64,000 bases of DNA, from contig JAKSZP010017458.1 in the NCBI GenBank assembly GCA_022478985.1, positions 1 to 64,000 of the forward strand, read 5' to 3'. Origin of the DNA: Massospora cicadina (taxonomy: Eukaryota; Entomophthoromycota; Entomophthoromycetes; Entomophthorales; Entomophthoraceae). Below the pieces are notes generated by a model that ran no database searches, was not told the DNA's origin, and saw only the letters and a list, made by a program, of their open reading frames with translations. Position numbers and translations under genes: made by a program. How positions within the stretch are numbered: position 1 is the stretch's first letter; the number at the start of each line of letters is the position of its first letter. Of this stretch, positions 44,953 through 57,881 are shown piece after piece.

Positions 44953-47900
44953 GATTGTTATAATTAAGGCTCATAGAGAATGGTGAATGGGGAATGCTAG
45001 GGAAAAGGCAAAGATGTCTTTAGATAGTCTGAAAGCTTGCACGTGGTCCTGGCAAAAGAGATGCATAACATCATGCCAGATTTCTTGTGAGGGCGGGCAA
45101 TCTTACAAGTGGTGGACTAAAGACCCATATTGGCAAACACGTTGCTCAAATAATGAGAGGCGTTGGAGCGCTCAGCAGTGCGTTATACCCTCTTCAGACA
45201 TCTCCATACATGGGCGCGAATCTGGGGTTGTGATAGAGGATGATGAGTGTACCTCCAAATGTTCTTCTGGGTGTTCAGAGTTTAAGGTATGTCCATCATA
45301 CCAAGATAGTCAATATGGTAAATGGTAGGTAGACAACGGAGTACTCATTGTTTAAAACGACTTTCCCACAGAATTCTTGAGTGAAGTGGGGGATACAGCG
45401 ATCCTGTGAGAGGTATGTCCACTAACGCAGATCCTCCATTCAGTGCTCAGCATAGATAGGGGAATCCTCTTAAAGTGGGCAGGGGTCCCATGTGGGCATG
45501 CGGCAGAGGGGTGAGAGGCCAGTTAGTTAATTAGAGAGTTAGAGTGGGTTGGGTTGCTGTGTCAAAGAGCATGTGCAAAGTAGGAGCGTGCCACGCGTGA
45601 CCAGTATTGGGTAGAGAGGGTGGGGTTGGTTACCTGTGCAGTACAGGCGTCAAGTATTTTGGAGGCATGGTCCTTGTAGTTGAGCAGGTCCATACCCCAC
45701 TATGGCGTGGGCCAAACGGGACGTCCAGGCACACAGAGGGAGGGATGCCTAGCCAAAGACACCCTTGGAGTAGGGCGTATAGAGCAGCAAAGAATGATGG
45801 AGTGAAAGAGATGTCATGGGCAGCAAACCAAACTTTTGATAGGAGCAGAGAGTTGGTAAGTACTTACCGTCCTTCTAGACTAGTTTGTTGTCCCTTATGC
45901 AGGCGATGAGTTTTTTGATTTTGTCCAAAATGTGGTTCTCCATCATCAAAGCAGCGTAACTTCCTGCCTCCAGCCAGACTCCCAGGTGGCGCACGTGACC
46001 TTCAGTGGGCCTAAGAACAAAAGGGTGTACAAGAGGGGCGAAAGGGGAGACCTCCTGGATAAGCTAACAATATACCGCGACATTGGATTGCAGGGAATCA
46101 AGGGGTAGGGACCATCATGCTTGGTATTTCAAAGGAGAATGATTTCAGTTTTGCTGGCATTAAGGGTCACATTGCTCATCCTGGAGTACATCTGAGTAGA
46201 TGCCTCTATTATGCATACAACTTTGTTGCCAGAGATCCCAACCACATAATCATCAGAAAATGCAAGCATCCTGACTGGGGGCTGGCCCATCATGGGAACA
46301 CTAGTGAGACGTGCATTTACACTGCGGAGGATTGGGTCAAGGATGAAGTTGTATATAGGAGGCTTAAAGGATCCCCTTGATGGAGACCCCTTTGAGGGCA
46401 AACTGAATCAATGAGGAAACCTGGGTCACACACTGACATTGTGGCAGATTCGGTGAGCTACATTACCCAACTGATGAAATGGGAGGTGAGGGGGAACTTA
46501 TGAAGGCATACCCTGAGGTAATCCCAGTTGACCCTATTGTAGGCTTTTTGTTGGTCTAAGATCATAAGCGCCCCGAGTAGCTGGAGATTGGCAGACGTTG
46601 GCCATGGTTTGTATGTTATCCCAAATTGACCAATTGGGGATTAAACCAAACTGCTCAGGAGAGATCACCTCATAGGCAACTACCCCAGGTTATTATAGCC
46701 ATTATTTTAATATTATCTAGGTGTCTGTGTTATTAGGGGAGATAGGGCGCCAATTCTCAAGATTTATGTTATTTCCTTTATTAAACAACGTCACCATATA
46801 AGCCTCTTGGCTCCCGGGTAGGAGGCGTGTCTCTAAAAGACATTGTTTCATTGAGGCTAGCATCAATGGGGAGGCATCGTAGAATTTTGGTAAAACTCAT
46901 ATGGAAGCCCATCAGGGCCTGGGCACTTCCTGTGCGAAGCACCATGAACTGCAAACCATAGTTTTTCATCAGAATCAAATACATCAAATCTTGGTATTGA
47001 GAAACAATGCAAATAGGTATGCTGGTGAGGTATTTGTTAATTTCAACAGGAGCAACCAGATCATATCTGTACAACTCAGAGTAATATTATAAAGATTGAC
47101 TGACGCCTCCTTCAGTGTTTCTGAAATGTTATTGTCCAGGCGCCAAACCTGTGCACAAGCAAAGCTTTGGAACAGCGCAAAAAAATTGTGGAAGAAGTAA
47201 TTGGAGCAAATTCAACTCCCATGATATTTTTTGCTTTACTGAACACAAGCTCGGTGCTTGTGCTCCCTAACCTTTTGGTTCAAATGGGCGGACACTTCAG
47301 AACATTTACAACCTCAGCAGGACTGTACTCTGCAGCGGGGACATTACTTTACAGGTTTTCTACTTCTGCTAAGGTGCGCCTAATGACTGCTGAAGTATCC
47401 CAAGAGCGGTAGATGAAATGTGGCATGCATCAGAGAATGTGTTCGTTTTTAAGGGCGACTATGTGGAAAGAGGATCGGCACAAAAAGGAGTCACAAACTC
47501 ATGTTAAAGTCATAGTATCAAAACAACTAAAAATCTCAGGCAAAGCGAGATTATCTGGGCGAAGTTTACTCCAACGTGAAGCCTGTGCCATTGGGCATGT
47601 CACAGAAAAGGTCATTAAACCCATCCTATGATCAGAGAAGTCTACCTTCATGATTGGGGAAGCTTGAGAAATGGGGGTGAAAATTTAATTGTGTAAGAAC
47701 CAGATCAATGCTTGTCATAACCATCAACTGCAAGTTGATCACATGAGGTTGTGACATGTTGGATAACAAAGGGGCATGTTTGGGGAGGATGTCATAGAGG
47801 CTCAAGGAGGCTTTCAAGATATAGTTTTACGTGTCCTAGTGGTGAGCATGTGGGGGAAGCCAGCGGTTGGTGGTTGGGTTGGCCCAGAAGTTCAAATCAC

Positions 47901-48259
47901 TTACCACAAAATTATTGGGGGGAACGGGAAGAGTAGCCACTGCCAAAAGGAATTCTGATGAACTTGTGCACAGGTTAGGGTGTAGATGTTATATATTGTG
48001 TGCATCTTTGTTCACCACAAAAAGGACATGACCAACACATGACTGCTAAGTAGTTTTTAAGATAGAAATAAAATTTTCCCTTACAAGTACCCCACAGTGA
48101 GGTGACAAAAAAGGATGGGATGGGAGGAGAATGGTTGCCCATGTGTCCTCAGCACCTTGTGGACAGTGGGTTATCTGAATTTCCAAGATGTCCACAAGTA
48201 AATTGTTTTTTAAGTAACTCAGTTTTCTAGCTTAGGATGGAGAGGCCTTAATTTCACTG

Positions 48260-49690
48260 ATGTTCAGCTTTCCTATAGTGAGAGACCCCCATCGCACCTT
48301 AGGTGAAAGGGGAAGAGCCCCTTGACCTTCCTATAAACGCTCTTTGGCACGATTGATTTATTGACCATGAGTGTTAGCAGCAACAGAGTCACAGGTGTCT
48401 TTAGGGTAATGTCAAATTTTTGCAGGTTTTCTAGTTTTTGTATTTATATCTAAGAGATTTTTCGCATTGTGGTAATCCTTAGGTGCACCATTGATGGGCG
48501 CAAAAGCCCAGTTATGTTTGGGTGGTGGGTATTATATTTGATTGGTGGAAATGGTGGATGCACGGGTGTACAAAGCTCAAATTGTTGGTCCATGGTTGGT
48601 GGGCCCATTCTGATTGGTGGACGAAATTTTGTTCCACCAATGTGGAAAATGACACAATGTAAGTTTGGGTCTGGGCAGGTGGGATTATGGACGGTGCTGT
48701 AGCTTCCACCTTGGCCGCTGTCTAACAGGCCTGTATGGCCTTCTTGTGCTCCTGCAGGGACACAGGCTTAACCTGGATATAACACCATTGCGTCCCATGG
48801 AAAGGGGCATCTGTGTCAATGGTGGGCTCATATTAATGTCAGTACTTCCCATTGACTCTGGAACCTCATTTTGAGTGGCGCCCTCTCTGGAAGAGCAGGT
48901 GTATGCTTTCTGGCCAAAATCATGAAAAAGGCGCAGATATGCGATACGCTGTCCATCATAATTTAGAACAGGCAGTTATCCTGCCTGTCAATTTTAAGAA
49001 AAGTGGTGTGCGGAATATGATTCAAGTCCTCAACAATTATTGCAGATGAGATGAGCACCACAATTTCTTGCCTGTAATAAGCTCCAACATTAGCATAAAT
49101 ATTTGCATTTTGGAAGAGAGAAGGTCCCCATAATTCCTAAGCCCATTCACGAGATGGTCCTGAGGACTTGACGTTTCACCATTGTGGGAGAAAAATCAAA
49201 AGTTACAAGAATTTGGTTTTATTTGGTCTAACGAGCACACTTCATTTCACCAACCATTGACCATATGGGAGTTCAACAACCGTGAACATCTGTGCAGCGG
49301 CGTCCACTGCTTGCGTTGTTTCAAACCATAGCTTTACTTAACCCCAGGGCATTGTATGTAATGCAATGTACACAATGTCTTAGAAATGTTTATGCGCATC
49401 TCTACAGAAATTTCTCCCACAGTGCAAATAATTTACATCCTAAAAAACTTGAATCCCATACTTTACTGACATTAGTGGTTGAGAGTGTGGAGCTCTGATT
49501 TACAAATTACTTTTTGCTTGCCACTCTAAAAATTTAGACGATATATTCACTACAGATTCCCTTGTCTTGGCCACCGGTGTTGCAGGGCATTTTTTAACTT
49601 TAGTTGGTGCAAAAACCAAACCTATGCCTCTCACCACGTTCTCCCAACCCTTACCAGGCATTAAGTGCACACTCTTCTCCCCGTGTGGAT
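48260..49690 (-). pseudogene. L3 ORF1, highly decayed
   Basis: Position and scattered similarity to L1/L4 ORF1 identify it, but few motifs survive. On nucleotide comparison the block near 48880-48960 corresponds to the knuckle region and 49200-49260 to the T-RW segment. No frame longer than about 80 codons remains on the coding strand. Confidence 0.6.
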
Positions 49691-49757
49691 TACCAAACTT
49701 ACTTTGTCTTGAATAAAATCATTCGAAATTAGTGATTGCAACAGTTTAAGTTTAGGC

Positions 49758-50460
49758 TCTCCATATAGTCCTTGAAGAATTTCCAAACTGATTTCTGTCC
49801 CCAATACTATTAATGAACCGCTGGCATGAATACGTTGTGATTAGCATTTAGCGAAATACTCTTAGATTCTGGAACCTGTTTAGGCAGATTAACACATATG
49901 GGCCCAAATACGCTGATAACCATGGGCACAATACCATTTGAACACTAGGTTGACAAAACTTTTATTTTGAGTTGCCGGGGTCTTATACTTTTGATCTTAA
50001 AATGATGGAAGGTTTTTTCCAAGGATCTCCAAATTATTTTCTTCAAAATTGGCTTTGACTACATGATTCTTATAAGCGAGGTTCCAGTAAGAAAGTTTAA
50101 GTTTTAATTTAGGGGATATGATGACAGGAGCGGATAATACCAGTAAGCCAAATATCAGCGGCAATGTACTGTCTTCTCAAAAAGTTGTAGTCTGTGGGCC
50201 TACAGTACCGTATATTTTCCAATGATCTATGTCAGGGGCAAATCCTAATCTCTTTACCAGTATAGTAGCACAATATTAACTAGTGCCCCACTGTCAACGA
50301 TGGTGCAGAATTTAAGCTTAATCACTAAAAATCGAAAATAGCATTCTGAGATATAAGCGTCCATTGAATTTATTGTGAGAGCATCTAGATTGTTCACTTG
50401 ACTTAAATAAGTTTTAATTTTCAGGCCTATATTAGGGCTGAACTTTTTCAAAGTCTTAGA
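49758..50460 (-). pseudogene. Gypsy element G4, protease region
   Basis: On the minus strand the protease active site reads KFCTIVDSGALVNIVLLYW (about 50320-50262), with D-S-G-A as catalytic motif. Downstream, LKLKLSYWNLAYKNHVVKA (about 50115-50060) resembles the end of a retropepsin-like domain. It is separated from the RT at 43050 only by LINE L3, and both are on the minus strand. I therefore treat it as part of G4. Confidence 0.72.
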
Positions 50461-50889
50461 GGTATATCCTCATTGAATCCAGCCAATTGAGTTATATTGT
50501 CAAAGAAAATGGGAGCACTTGTAGTTCTTACTGATGATTTATTGCTTCAGTACGCATTTCCTCACCAACTCAGCCTTACTATTCTTCCACGTTCAGTTGA
50601 TACTCACTAATATCTTATCCGCAGTGACTTGCTGGATTGCAAAGGTAGCTCATCTTAGGTGCTCATTCATAAAAAAATTGTTGTGCTGAAGAATTTTCCT
50701 TATCAAAGTCTATTGTAAAGTCAGTGGAATTAAAAGTCCCAGTTCTACTCCACCCTAGATTTTTACCAAGCTGCCTTATTTTCAGTGTTTGCCAATTGCA
50801 TCTTAAACTATTAATGCAAGCTAGGTCAATGATTGGCATAATGGCTAGAGTTTCTAAAAAATATCAAGATACCTGATCCTCTCTCTTGA

Positions 50890-52810
50890 TTCGCTCACCT
50901 TTGTTTAATCATAGTTTCAAATTTAGTAAAAACATCTCCACCCATCGTCACGCTATGCAAGTTACCTATGTTGATGAGTTCAATATCCACTGCACCCACA
51001 TGGGCAGTGGTGCGCCACCTCCTAATGATTTTCAGCCGTTTACAAAACATGCTCAGGCTGGATTAGCTAGCCCTATGAATTTTTCAGCACGCTATGTCCT
51101 GCCTAAGGACTTAGCCTTACATATTACCCAAACCCAGAAGGTGACATGCTGCCCCCTTGTGATCCCTGAAGCAACATGCAATTTGACCTTTGGGTTGAAT
51201 ATGGTAAGTTGGTTCCCTATTAAGACAAAGCATAATCAAATTAGCCCAGGCTGTTATGTAACCTGCAGTCTTCATCGACTTCTGCCACTTCAAGGAGTAT
51301 TTTAATATTGGATTCTCAAGTGAAGCTGATGCTACAGTAGCAGCTACCATCCCCCTGGTGTTCCAAGGCGCCCCCTCCCAACTAGTCATACCCAGTTGCC
51401 CACTGATACCACTCTAGTAATTCATTTTGCAGGCCTCCCTACCCACCTACCACCCAAAATTTTAGTTGAAAAAATTACTTTTGGATTATTAGAGTATGGT
51501 TCCAATACCATGGTACAATTTATGGTTCCAAATGGAGCCACTCGCCTTGCAGGCCCCTGACCCTTTGCAACTATTTGTCCAGTATCAACGGAAATAGCCC
51601 TCACAATCCCCCTCATACCATTATCCCCTCTGCCCCAGACCATCCTTAATGGGCTCAAGTGAATGGAGGGCGCACCATTTGCACTATCTGTTTCTAACTG
51701 GACCATTCGAAATGGCACTATCCCTCCATCTCACGATCCATGGCATCCACACCTGACTCTATGCACTATGACCCCATAGATGATCCAATAATAATTTTTT
51801 GAATGGGGCACTATCCTTCCCCCCTCTCCCAAAGTGGTAGCCACATCAACCACTGAATCAACAAACCAAAAAATACCTTAATGAACATCTTCTCCTAAAC
51901 CCACCAAACAGAAGCCAGAATGTACTAAAGTAATCTATAAACCATCCTTCCAACCAAACGCAACAGTAAACCCATATGTAAACAACCCCAATCAAAGTTA
52001 ACCAAAATCCATGGGATTATTTAGTTGAGATTGATAAGTTAGGTGAGTTTATCCTGAATCTGAATGGCTGGGCCCCCTCCATTTGAAATGTACATCAATA
52101 CTGATTATATGGCCCAATTCCCAAAGAGCCATTATGCGCCTTGCCCTGATGCCACCCCATTCAAAAGTGACCACCAACTAGATGAAGAGGCATTTTCCTC
52201 CCCCAAATGTTGCCCAACCCATAAAGCCGTTGTAAAATTAGTTGCAGTGATGGCTATGGGCCTGCCACCTCCTATGCTACCTAGTAACATGCTTCCAAAA
52301 CAGAACAAAGACTATCTTCAATATTTTTAGATAGCAAACTCAGCAGTTCAATAAGTTGCTGCGGTCACAAAGTTTGGCCCAAAAACACGAATTAACTGCA
52401 ACAAATTTGCAACTATCGCCACTCTACCTAAAGTATGCCTTAAGGCGGAAAATTAACTTGAATACTAAATTTCCACCATCCTCATTGCACACATTGAGGT
52501 GCAAGCACCCATTTTTTATCTTAATCCCCATTTCCATGATGTGCCCACACCACTGTTATCCGCTTTGTGCGCTACATGTCCACAACAGATGAGGTAGAAG
52601 AGCCTCCTAATCACCCTTCACCCACCGCCATGTATGAATAGCAGTTTTTGCTTTCAACTTAGCTGGTGTGTTTTATTTAAATTTTGCGTCAGTTAAAGTG
52701 GATTCATCCATTTTCTTTTGATTTTCTTTATTTTAATTTATTGTGGGATTTAAGCTTTTTTGAGCATCAGTAATGTCTGTCCCATAGTCAGCTTGCCTCA
52801 GTTTGATAGA
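50890..52810 (+). mobile_element. P2: ORF1-only retroposon (HAL1-like), decayed
   Basis: Second member of the P family. The N-terminal part is open from about 50940 to 51305 (GSGAPPPNDFQPF, YVLPKDLALHITQTQKVTC, CNLTFGLNMVSWFP). The core shows FNIGFSSEADATVAATIPL and then, in another frame, GLPTHLPPKILVEKITFGL (51430-51485). The latter is strikingly like SLPTNLPPKVIEEELRKGL of LINE L2 ORF1. The knuckle is TICTICF-LDHSKWHY (last Cys to Tyr; about 51675-51720), followed by FFEWGTILPPSPKVV (51795-51840). The tail tgtcccatagtcagcttgcc plus tcagttt (52779-52805) matches family-B LINE ends. No EN or RT. It lies between the gag-like and protease parts of G4. Confidence 0.68.
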
Positions 52811-52814
52811 ACAA

Positions 52815-53520
52815 GTAGCATGATCAATATTAGGGTTATAGAAATGAGGGTCATAAGGCTGACCTAATTCTCTAGCTGGCGCATTAGCTCATTTGGGTTG
52901 GTCATGAGGATCGCAGGGACTTTAGTTAGGAGCCTCAAAGTGATGACACATTGATGGATATAATCAAACACTTGGATTATATTGTTCTTCTCATTTAAAC
53001 CTGTATGAACTCCCTATAAAAATCCTTATAGAATTTGTAGGCATGGCGCAATGCAATATGAGCGTTAAAGTCATTTATAATGGTGGCCCCCAATAGCATC
53101 TGTGCCTCCAAATGGAATTTTTCCTGCAAATACATGTATAGGCTCATCTTTAATAAAAGATATTGAGTAACTCCATCTTCTGAGTGGTCACCCTTTCAGA
53201 TCTGCTAAACTCCTTGAAAAGCAGCTTCCTAGCGTTAGAGCAGGATATGTTAGCCTTTTTCAGCTTTGGCATAACTAACTCCTAACCTCAGAGTCCAGCA
53301 AGTTCATTACCACTGCCAACTTCATGGTATTAGATGCTTTGCCTATTCTAATTTTAAAAAGATTGATAGAATCATGCACATTTAATTTTTATTGAGTTTC
53401 AGTAAGTTAACATGGTGATTCTGAATTTTAGATCATGTCTTCAGGGCTAAAGGCCTGCTTTGTCGCTGTCTGACTTTATGCATTACCAAGATACAGTATG
53501 GAATTAACCTAGTCTGAATT
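52815..53520 (-). pseudogene. Probable gag remnant of Gypsy element G4
   Basis: A minus-strand stretch is readable with few stops (LINLFKIRIGKASNTMKLAV, MNLLDSEVRS; about 53365-53280). It has the right position and orientation to be the capsid region upstream of the protease at 50460, from which it is separated by P2. Similarity to known gag proteins is only general, so the call rests mainly on context. Confidence 0.4.
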
Positions 53521-54393
53521 TAATGTAGTTTTGGGTGTATTCTTCGCTCCCTTACCCAAAAAAAACCAGCAGTCAGGATACCCATAGCTGGTGTCTACCT
53601 ACACAATCAGGTTCAAGTAGAAGAGTTTCTAAAGCAACATGACTCTTTCTGCACTTACAAAAACCAATACACAAAGATAGCTTTTTTCTGCTTTGATTGA
53701 TTAAATCGAAGCCAAATTTTAAAGTTCTAAAAAAATACAAAAACCAGCTGCTTGAATCAAGCAATTTAATCAAAATTTCGATGCCATTGATGCCTGCTGC
53801 CCCATCTTGGGGTGGTGGTGCACTGCCTTCTGGTAACCTTCAGCCACTACCAATTTCATCTGTGCTGGCTCTGCTAGCCCTCCCTATGCACCAGGCGTTA
53901 CTTCCCACCTTGGAACTTAGCCTACCATCTCACAAGCTCGCAGGTGTTACTTGAAAAGCCCTTTATTGCTCCCTTAGAGCAACCTGTTTTTTGGCCTCTG
54001 GGTCAAAAATGAAAATTTTTTCTCATATGTGAGCGCATCCATCATTGAGATAGCCACCACGGTTTTCAAACCCACTGATAAATTGATTTTCGTCCATTCA
54101 AGGGCTATTTTGACCTTGGATTAGTGATCTAAGGCCAATGCGGTGGCAGCTTCTAAGCTGCCAATAATTATAAAGGTATTACTATCAACACTGTTTGCAC
54201 ACATATCCCAGATGAGGCCATTTTGTTGGTCCAGTTAGCCAGGTTTCCGTCATTTCTCTCCCTTGAACGCCTTCACCATGAACTGATGGTGGGTTTGACT
54301 GTTTATAGCGCAGAGCCCATCTTGCAGTTTGTGTTTCAAACTGGGAAGGTTGGTTGGCAGTGTGATGGTCAAGGCGCTGCCTGACCACCACAT

Positions 54394-54426
54394 AGCCCCA
54401 ATCCCCCTAAAGCGGGGATTGGGGCT
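54394..54426. repeat. Perfect 13-bp inverted repeat in P3
   Basis: agccccaatcccc (54394-54406) and ggggattggggct (54414-54426) are exact reverse complements around a 7-nt loop. It lies near the start of the extra segment of P3, next to a short ATA/ATAATA run. Function unknown. Confidence 0.75.
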
Positions 54427-54644
54427 CTTAGTAACATAGATAATAATAATAATAAAAGCGTAGGATCTGAGGGCAACGACCCTCATAAATGGCATTCTGT
54501 CAAATTAGATGCTGACAAATCAACTAAACCTCGGAGCAGAGGTGGCAAGGGTTGATGTAAATGGTGACTGGGCAAATTGAAGGCCACCAACCCAAAGTCT
54601 GATGAACTAAATTATGATCATGATAATGACAAATGTCAGCTCAG

Positions 54645-54842
54645 CGAATTTGGAGCTTGTCAAGCCAAAATATTCCAAAAATAGAAGCATCAAGGACCAT
54701 GGCATTGGGCAGCTCAGTGAATCAAGAGCTGCCAAGCCAAATCTGCTGCCAGATGAGAATATCGAGAGCCATGGCAAAGGGCATCCCAGCAAATCAGGGG
54801 CTGCCAAGCCGAATTATATCAAAAATGGAAGTGTTGAGAGCT
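54645..54842 (+). repeat. Coding tandem repeat, unit about 72 bp, 2.7 copies
   Basis: Three successive units in one open frame encode variants of a Ser/Lys/Pro-rich peptide: ANLELVKPKYSKNRSIKDHG, ESRAAKPNLLPDENIESHG and KSGAAKPNYIKNGSVES. Nucleotide units (agc-aat-aggagct-caagcc) match over their length. The frame is open from 54614 to 54844. The repeat is absent from P1 and P2. Confidence 0.72.
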
Positions 54843-56734
54843 AAGGTGAGCAGTGGCCAAATAAATCAGAAATCAGCAGAAAACTTAATTTAACAGTTTG
54901 CAATAAGGTCAACACAAGAATGACAAGCACTGATTTATCCCCAATGAACAAGATTATATGTGGAAAAGTTTCCGTAATGCCTGGGGTACTCAATGAACGG
55001 TCTAGAAAGGGCCTAGATGGGAATATCGGAGGCTGAGATTCTTGAGATAGGCCTGTGGATAGCCCACTATCTGAAGACTCCATGGGAACGAATTCCCCCA
55101 TATCCCCCACTTCCTATAATAAATACAACCAGGCGAAGGTGTTTAGGACAACTTTGTCTTCTAATATATATAATAAAAACCTCAAAAATTGGAAATAAAA
55201 TTTTAAATTCTAAAATCATTTAAACAGATTTTGGAGGAAAACCCTGGATTTTAAGTGAAAAATGGACCATTCCTCAGAGTTTGACAGAGCAGTCTCCTCT
55301 CTGTTTTCTCTCTCTGATGGAAAGACTGTTCTCCTCAGTGTGAACATCATCCTCACCATATTTCAAGGATACCTCAATCACTCATCAAGCCAACAAACAA
55401 AGGACCTAATCACAGCAGCACTCTCATGTTTGTGGGCCCTCACCTAAGCCTCTTGCCCAACTGTTTTGTGGCAATGTGGAAGGGCCCCTTTTGTCACAGG
55501 CAGGGCCTTGTGTCTTTGTGACAATCCGCCATTTCCAATATGACACCCATCTTGTGATTCCCCCCCACACACTGTGATAAGATCAGCACATGATCACCCT
55601 TTTTGGGCGCATGTCAAAAATGGCCGCACCATATGCCCCTTGTGCTTAAAAAAGGATCACTAGAAGCGCAAGTGCCCCATAGCTTCCACCTCCGCTGCTT
55701 TTGCCGCTCCTCCATCTGGTGTCCAGCTGGCTGCTGTCTCCCCCAAATTTTTTGAGTGGGGAGCGATCCTCCCGCCCCCAACATTGGCTAAGTTTTGTGC
55801 TTCATTTCTAAAGCAGCAGTCAATCAAAATTTTAATTTTTTAAAAAATCATTGGAATTATAGAATCCTGAGCTGATGGCAAAGACAGTTTTTGCTGAGCT
55901 GTTGTAATTAGCTGTTTGCAAATAATCAGGCTCCACCACTGAACCAAGTCTGGTGGCTGGCCCAGCATTAGCAAGTTTTAATTAATTCAAAAAACCTAAA
56001 AGATTGATGATAGTGACCAGCTGTATAATGTTAAGCCTGATTATGCTTTGGAGGAATTTTTTGTAAATCCTCTCAATTCACGTCCCTCGTCTTTTTCTCT
56101 TTAAAAGTGGATTTCCTAATTATAAAATATAAACAAAATGGCGGTAGAAGCAGAAGCAGTTCCCGCCAACACCCTTCTCCACCAACATCTTCATGGGTGA
56201 TAGAACCCCTTTTTGAAGGTATTCCCATCCCAAATTTCTCCCATGATTTTGATGAAGATGCTAAAATATGAAATTGAGGAGCTCATCTTTAGAGCAAGCC
56301 GTTCTTGCATCAAATTGGCAAAAACATCTCTGTTTTCTTCCAATTATCCTCAAACCTTCCAGCGCATTAAGTCTTTTACTTATTTGTCTGCTCTCATCAC
56401 CTTTGCTAGGCATCAACTTGCTCAATACGTTGAGGCGATGGACACCGCTGTCCTCATTAATGAAGAAAACCCACAATTATACCTCCTTATGCCACATGTC
56501 GCTGATGCCCAAACCCCTATGTTGTCCGCCATGTTACGCCAGCTAAAGTGGGCACCAGACAAAAGTTTCCCCAAAGCTTCCTCATCTTCTGATATGGCTT
56601 CTTAGTTTGATAGTTTAAAGCTATATTAGCAATTTTTTTATTTAAATTAGTCCTTTTGTTTGGCTCATTCACAACTAAAGATGCGTGACAGTTCCCCCTT
56701 TTGGGTTGGGCACCATTTGTGCTAAAAACAATAT

Positions 56735-57867
56735 TAGTATGAGTCTCCACTTTAATTTGATTTGTTATCTTTGAAATATGGTGGCGTTTTTATTGCAGCT
56801 AAAAAATCCGTATTAACAATAATTTGTTTAGCATCCTGTAAAAACCACTTTTAATATGATGTTCTCATTCACCAAAAATCCTCTTTTTTGGGTTGGGCTA
56901 CCAGTCCCAGATGTATGGAATTAAATTCTGATATAATTTTGCATTGGAGTAAAATGCTCCATTCTATCAGTATAAGGGCCGTCAAGCTGGCTTCAATGGA
57001 CGTGCATATCTTAGTCAATTACTTTTACTTGGCAATCATGTCCAATTATGATTTCAGCTAATTGTCAAACGTGAGCATTCTAGTTCACTCAGAATTGATT
57101 GCTATGGCAGCAATTTAACTGGGCCACTTGTGCAACCACTTCAGCATCCACAGTTTGTACTCTTACTATGGGAAGCTCTTCCTGGATATCTGAATTAATA
57201 AAATAAAATTCAGCTTAGAGAGCCAAAGTGTGGCCCCCTGTAGTGAGCACTAAATGTCAATATCAGCGCAAAGTCATCATATTTTGACTGCACAGTTACT
57301 AAGTACAAAATAACCAGTACTGTTTGAGGAAGTAACTGGGTTAACATAAAGACAAAAAAACCTCTCTATCAATATAGGATTTTAATCTAGAAAACAAAAA
57401 AAACACTGTAGTATTTATTGCTCCCAATGGCTAACAAGTTTGAACTCCATACTCTTCTTTTAGGAAGAATAAATGTAGTTTCTCTATGAAAAAAGTACCC
57501 ATTCCACATGACTATCCCTCTCAGATAAGCTCTTCACATTTACCAAGATCCTATTGGTGCAATTTTAAACTAACAGGCAGTACATAAGCTTGGGCAACTA
57601 GAGGAATATCAATTTAGGAAAAGAAAACAAATGCTTAGGCTCAGGTTATCTCCATAAAAGTCATTATTAAAATTTTCAATAAGATTCTGTTGGATGGCCT
57701 TACTTACAATCGACCCTATTATTGACTATTGTATGCCAATGTGGGGCAAAGGAGTATCAAAATAAAAAGAGTGATAGGGACGCTGAGGCCACATATTTTG
57801 GTGATCAATGGATAATAAATGGAGGTTCCACCATCAGGGATAAAGGATTAGATCAATTAACATAAAT
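56735..57867 (+). other. Unassigned AT-rich sequence; possible P-type 3' fragment at 56850-56912
   Basis: No gene recognised. The segment 56850-56912 (tctcattcacc, then ttttttgggttgggctacca) resembles the last ~60 bp of P3/P4 and may be a very short truncated copy. A minus-strand stretch near 57120-57200 (EELPIVRVQTVDAEVVAQV) looks protein-like, but I could not assign it. Confidence 0.4.
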
Positions 57868-57881
57868 AATAAGAGATGAAG
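57868..57881. repeat. Target-site duplication of P4, left copy
   Basis: aataagagatgaag is identical (14/14) to 58191-58204. Confidence 0.9.

Larger units (their letters stand above)
43560..48292 (-). pseudogene. L3 ORF2 (APE endonuclease + reverse transcriptase), decayed and split
   Basis: The start codon at 48292-48290 lies in the same hairpin context as L1/L4. Endonuclease remnants occur at 48250-47632 (HAPLLSNMSQPH and MTSIDLVLTQLNFHPHFS at 47800-47660). The RT is visible in pieces: KNYGLQFMV (about 46970), IYNFILDPILRSVNARL and then FSDD at 46260-46249 (Ala to Ser) followed by NVTLNASKTEIILL. The C-terminal part at 43838-43600 (EAVRHIHSNLMNHFQGWIFG) is separated from the rest by the solo LTR at 43798-44947. 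Confidence 0.83.
43427..49757 (-). mobile_element. LINE L3 (family A, divergent), interrupted by a solo LTR
   Basis: An antisense LINE related to L1/L4 but more diverged. The 3' end (43427) reads tggttgtccttcccatgaat on the minus strand, compared with tggtcggccttccccgcaat in L4. The 5' end (about 49757) aligns with the L1 5' UTR (gttgcaatcact). Without the inserted LTR it is about 5.2 kb. A weak A/T-rich flank match (ttttaaatttta at the left, gtttaagttta at the right) could be an eroded target duplication. It lies between the protease and RT of G4. Confidence 0.85.
53690..56728 (+). mobile_element. P3: ORF1-only retroposon with an extra internal segment
   Basis: Third and longest member of the P family. 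The N-terminus MPLMPAAPSWGGGALPSG (53781) resembles P2. The core reads FKGYFDLGLV, GITINTVCTHIPDEAILLV and LERLHHELMVGLTVY (54095-54300). About 1.1 kb of sequence absent from P1/P2 follows (54350-55480), including a tandem repeat. The zinc knuckle is the best preserved of the family: GRTICPLCLKKDH-KRKCP (C-x2-C-x4-H-x4-C with one in-frame stop; 55620-55680). FFEWGAILPPPTL follows (55755-55795). The C-terminal domain is open at 56213-56605 (QLAQYVEAMDTAVLINEENP, QLYLLMPHVADAQTPMLSA). The 3' end tgtgctaaaaa differs from P1/P2 but is shared with P4. No EN or RT. Confidence 0.66.

Noticed and set aside
43600..50460. An open chromatin-type host gene on the plus strand between LTR and LINE segments
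   Set aside because: All plus-strand frames here are short and overlap the antisense LINE L3 or the solo LTR; none shows a domain.
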